DNA of 6,216 bases from Lysobacterales bacterium (GTDB lineage Bacteria > Pseudomonadota > Gammaproteobacteria > Xanthomonadales > Marinicellaceae): assembly GCA_015494035.1 (NCBI GenBank), contig WGBZ01000069.1:1-6216 (forward strand), read 5' to 3'. Below the pieces are notes generated by a model that worked only from the letters and a program-made list of their open reading frames with translations, had not been told where the DNA came from and did no database searches. The translations under genes were made by a program, and so were the position numbers. Every line of letters begins with the position of its first letter. Position 1 is the stretch's first letter. Positions 5,454 to 6,216 of this stretch are shown here, piece after piece.

Positions 5454-6139
5454 CGGTCTCTCTGCATCCGGTCAGCGAACCAGTCCCTAGTTAGTTTATC
5501 CATTGGACTCCAGGTCGATTTGATATGACTCCTCCAATGCTTCCCCTCATCACCCAGCACGTACGAAGATCCGATGAAGTAACGCTTCTCCCACTCGGAA
5601 AGACCGGCATATTTCCGTTTCAGATCGGTGAGCCAGTAATGGCAGTTCCAGTTAGACATAGCGATAAGAATCAATCGTTTAATTAGAGGGTTAGTCTTCT
5701 TTTCGTAGATTTCTATGAGGATCTCTTCCTTTCGGGCACTTTGCTTCTGGGCTAACGCCTGAAGGAAGAAGCTCATGTTCAGATCGACACTTAGGAGGTG
5801 AGAATGTGACTCATAAAGAGCGATAAGCTTCCTATCTACGAAATTTTGGCCGCACTCAGGAAGGTTTTCATATACCCCACGAATTGCGCGCATCACAGTG
5901 ACGAAGACAGGCGCGAGAACCTCAAGATTGTTCTCACTGAGCAACGTACTGATAGCTCCGTACTGTTCTGCTGGCTCAAGCGCCTGGATCGCCTTGATTG
6001 CCTGCTTAGCTACCGTCGAATCAATGTTAGTCTTGGAAACTTCACGCCCAAGAATTCCAATGATGTGGTAATCCCCCCGAAAAATAAGCGGGGTCAGAAG
6101 TAGAGAATTTTTGTAAACTAAAGACAGAGGTTCTCCCAT
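5438..6139 (-). pseudogene. IS-truncated gene: helical C-terminal part, possibly of a defence reverse transcriptase
   Basis: The 233-aa open frame starts at an ATG (6137-6139) that belongs to the insertion element, and an in-frame TGA lies just upstream at 6164-6166 inside the element. Only residues from about 26 on (roughly IIGILGREVSK) can be original. The first 25 are read from the IS end, and no native start is left. The remainder is predominantly alpha-helical, with repeats suggestive of a HEAT-like array, and ends with the segment WEKRYFIGSSYVLGDEGKHW (183-202) and RDWFADRM. From memory, a similar LGDEGKHWR block occurs near the C-terminus of some bacterial RNA-directed DNA polymerase proteins of the anti-phage (DRT/retron-like) type. 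No polymerase motif (YxDD) is present here; it would lie in the missing part. The 3' end overlaps the nuclease gene by 16 bp. Confidence 0.45.
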
Positions 6140-6216
6140 GAAAAGATCACGATTTAGCGACAGTCAGATATTGGCCATCCTGAAGGCCCACGAAGCCGGC
6201 ACAAAAGTGGCCGACC
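6064..6216 (+). mobile_element. Left end of an IS3-family insertion sequence, cut by the window edge
   Basis: The element probably begins with TGTGGTAATCCCCCCG at about 6064; TG at 6061 is the alternative. It continues with a small hairpin, CCCCG (6075-6079) pairing with CGGGG (6089-6093), and then the orfA ribosome site and start. IS3-family ends begin 5'-TG and lie some tens of bases before orfA, as here. The right end, orfB and the target duplication are outside the window, so the exact boundary is uncertain by a few bases. Confidence 0.65.
6138..6216 (+). CDS. IS3-family transposase OrfA, N-terminal fragment
   Basis: The 26 codons visible before the window ends read MKRSRFSDSQILAILKAHEA and then GTKVAD. 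This is the start of the helix-turn-helix protein OrfA of IS3-family elements, of the IS407/IS51-like type. OrfA binds the terminal repeats and, by programmed frameshifting into orfB, forms the OrfAB transposase; neither the slip site nor orfB is in view. A GAGG ribosome site at 6127-6130 precedes the ATG by 7 nt. The gene points right, away from the truncated minus-strand gene, and its ATG overlaps by 2 bases the ATG that now opens that gene's remnant. Confidence 0.85.
   Translation, partial: MKRSRFSDSQILAILKAHEAGTKVAD

Overview
The window looks like a piece of a proteobacterial chromosome, most likely gammaproteobacterial. That reading rests on the RadA and GNAT sequences and the GC-rich codon use of the first half; no rRNA or marker gene fixes the taxon. 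It divides into a conserved housekeeping half (about 1-3481) and an accessory half (about 3482-6216) that is visibly richer in A+T.

Housekeeping half: a 76-bp perfect palindrome sits at the left edge. It is followed by a rho-independent terminator, probably closing an upstream gene outside the window, and then a tightly packed operon. The operon encodes a short ThiI (tRNA 4-thiouridine / thiazole sulfur transfer, without the rhodanese domain), a GNAT N-acetyltransferase and RadA (DNA branch-migration helicase). thiI and the GNAT gene overlap by 4 bp; the GNAT gene and radA are 2 bp apart. The joint layout suggests one transcript, although the three functions are not obviously one pathway.

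Accessory half: directly after radA comes a BrnT/BrnA-type toxin-antitoxin pair (3617-4178). About 165 bp of debris follows, and then a second copy of the last 241 bp of radA (4344-4584). This copy matches the intact gene at all but 6 positions, and 5 of those 6 are silent third-codon changes. The TA pair is therefore bracketed by long direct repeats that each encode an intact RadA C-terminus. This is the footprint expected of a foreign segment integrated at the 3' end of radA, and recombination between the repeats would remove it without harming radA.

Further right, on the minus strand, two overlapping genes form an operon. The first (upstream) encodes an alpha-helical protein whose C-terminal half resembles, from memory, the C-terminal region of some bacterial defence-type reverse transcriptases. 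The second encodes a PD-(D/E)xK-type nuclease carrying a run of 13 G in its catalytic domain. The upstream gene has lost its 5' part to an IS3-family element whose left end and orfA start occupy the right edge. The likely picture is a phage-defence cassette, possibly phase-variable and now broken by an insertion sequence, next to a small integrated TA module.
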